Below, one piece after another: positions 30,216 through 30,850 of a stretch of 30,850 bases of DNA. A program made the position numbers and the translations under genes. Below the pieces are notes generated by a model. That model saw only the letters and a program-made list of their open reading frames with translations, was not told the DNA's origin and searched no databases. The DNA comes from Neisseria sicca 4320 (lineage in GTDB: Bacteria; Pseudomonadota; Gammaproteobacteria; Burkholderiales; Neisseriaceae), in contig NZ_AEPF01000078.1 of the NCBI RefSeq assembly GCF_000193735.1, positions 1 to 30,850 of the forward strand, in the 5' to 3' direction. Position 1 is the first letter of the stretch, and every line of letters starts with the position of its first letter.

Positions 30216-30605
30216 ATGAACCCGCCCGAAAAACTATTGACTGCCGACAACCCCGCCCTGCATCAACGCGCCAAAGCCATGCGTCAAGAAATGAGCGAGG
30301 CGGAAGCAAAATTGTGGCAGCACCTGCGGGCAGGCCGTCTGAACGGCTATAAATTCCGTCGCCAGCAGCCGATAGGAAATTATATTGTTGATTTTATGTG
30401 CATAACGCCCAAGCTGATTGTCGAAGCAGACGGCGGGCAGCATACAGAACAAGCCGCATACGACCACGCGCGGACGGCATATCTCAACAGCTTGGGCTTT
30501 ACCGTGCTGCGTTTTTGGAACCACGAAATTTTGCAGCAGACAAACGATGTACTGGCAGAAATCCTGCGCGTGTTGCAAGAATTGGAAAAGCAGCCTGCAC
30601 GGTAG
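30216..30605 (+). CDS. DUF559-domain protein (Vsr/restriction-endonuclease-like fold)
   Basis: 129 residues. The DUF559 core is clear: EAEAKLWQHLRAGRLNGYKFRRQQPIG, then IVDF (Asp59) and LIVEADGGQH (Glu70, Asp72, His76), then NSLGFTVLRFWNHEIL. This is the PD-(D/E)xK-like pattern; the substrate of the family is not known. There is no ribosome site before ATG 30216; ATG 30279 (MRQEMSEAEA) is a possible later start. The gene lies between two copies of a palindromic repeat and contains a DUS of a different dialect. Confidence 0.85.
   Translation: MNPPEKLLTADNPALHQRAKAMRQEMSEAEAKLWQHLRAGRLNGYKFRRQQPIGNYIVDFMCITPKLIVEADGGQHTEQAAYDHARTAYLNSLGFTVLRFWNHEILQQTNDVLAEILRVLQELEKQPAR
30332..30343 (+). repeat. 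AG-dialect DUS (AGGCCGTCTGAA) inside the DUF559 gene
   Basis: Exact match to the DUS spelling of other Neisseria, unlike the AGGTCGTCTGAA used throughout this window. It encodes GRLN in the DUF559 core. Confidence 0.75.
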
Positions 30606-30706
30606 CAGATGGCTGATTTTGATTGGATTATTGAAAATAATAGTGTAAAGCTGCCTGAATTGAGCGTTTATAAAGGTCGTCTGAAAAACAAAAAGCAGCC
30701 TGCACG
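30586..30706 (+). repeat. 16-bp direct repeat after the DUF559 gene
   Basis: AAAAGCAGCCTGCACG occurs at 30586-30601 and 30691-30706, 105 bases apart. The first copy encodes the C-terminus of the DUF559 protein. Confidence 0.8.
30674..30685 (+). repeat. DNA uptake sequence (exact)
   Basis: AGGTCGTCTGAA between the DUF559 gene and the second palindromic repeat. Confidence 0.92.
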
Positions 30707-30750
30707 ATCTGATTTCTTTGCAGAACCCTTCATCCCAATAGCCACCCGTC

Positions 30751-30802
30751 CTCTCTCCCGTGGGAGAGAGCTAGAGAGAGGGCAACAAGCCGCAAGGCTT
30801 GT
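30751..30802. repeat. Palindromic CTCTCTCCC-type repeat, copy 2
   Basis: CTCTCTCCC (30751-30759), GT, GGGAGAGAG (30762-30770), then CTAGAGAGAGGG and a further perfect hairpin ACAAGCC-GCAA-GGCTTGT (30785-30802). The stem differs from copy 1 at one position in both arms, a compensating change. Confidence 0.85.
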
Positions 30803-30850
30803 ATTTGGGTGGTGAAGGTGTTGGAAAGGTTACTGCAATTCGGGGAATGC

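Noticed and set aside
30609..30815. 68-codon frame after the DUF559 gene
   Set aside because: It runs through a DUS, a direct repeat and the palindromic repeat, so its translation is made of repeat sequence, and it lacks a ribosome site.

Overview
The window is a piece of a Neisseria chromosome. The clearest sign is the DNA uptake sequence (DUS). By eye I count 33 exact copies of the 12-mer AGGTCGTCTGAA on the two strands, plus several copies one or two bases off. This is the dialect I associate with the N. mucosa / N. sicca group rather than the ATGCCGTCTGAA form of the meningococcus and gonococcus. Gene content fits: pilC beside carA, thyA beside gdhA, tonB-exbB-exbD, cytochrome c4 beside the System II cytochrome c maturation genes, and a short Correia element. 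The species itself is an inference.

Layout from left to right: an OmpA-type lipoprotein and a DUF1275 membrane protein (both minus); ilvE (minus); the lapA-lapB pair of LPS-biogenesis regulators (plus); a long AT-rich spacer and a 985-codon coiled-coil/beta-helix protein of unknown role (plus); thyA (minus) divergent from gdhA (plus); an M16 peptidase and a patatin-like lipoprotein (plus); a cytochrome c block with ccsA, resB and cytochrome c4 (minus); engB (plus); a Correia element; tonB-exbB-exbD (minus) with a good Fur-box candidate; a nitric oxide response block with nsrR (minus) divergent from a hemerythrin gene and nnrS (plus); the pilC/pilY1 pilus tip protein (minus) divergent from carA (plus); a SemiSWEET-like transporter; and a DUF559 nuclease between two copies of a palindromic repeat.

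Most of the window is core housekeeping: amino acid, pyrimidine and thymidylate synthesis, respiration, iron uptake energy transduction, pili and NO defence. Genes mostly stand alone or in pairs, and nearly every gene end carries an inverted pair of DUS that can fold into a terminator hairpin.

The least explained parts are: (1) the beta-helix protein with four 26-residue TolA-like repeats, an Asp-x-His site in the helix, no signal peptide and a possible type I secretion tail; (2) a promoter, hairpins and T9 terminator ahead of carA that could be an attenuator or a small RNA; (3) the nsrR/hemerythrin promoter region, with a strong hairpin, two palindromes and an apparently leaderless start; (4) the DUF559 cassette, which contains DUS spellings of other Neisseriaceae.
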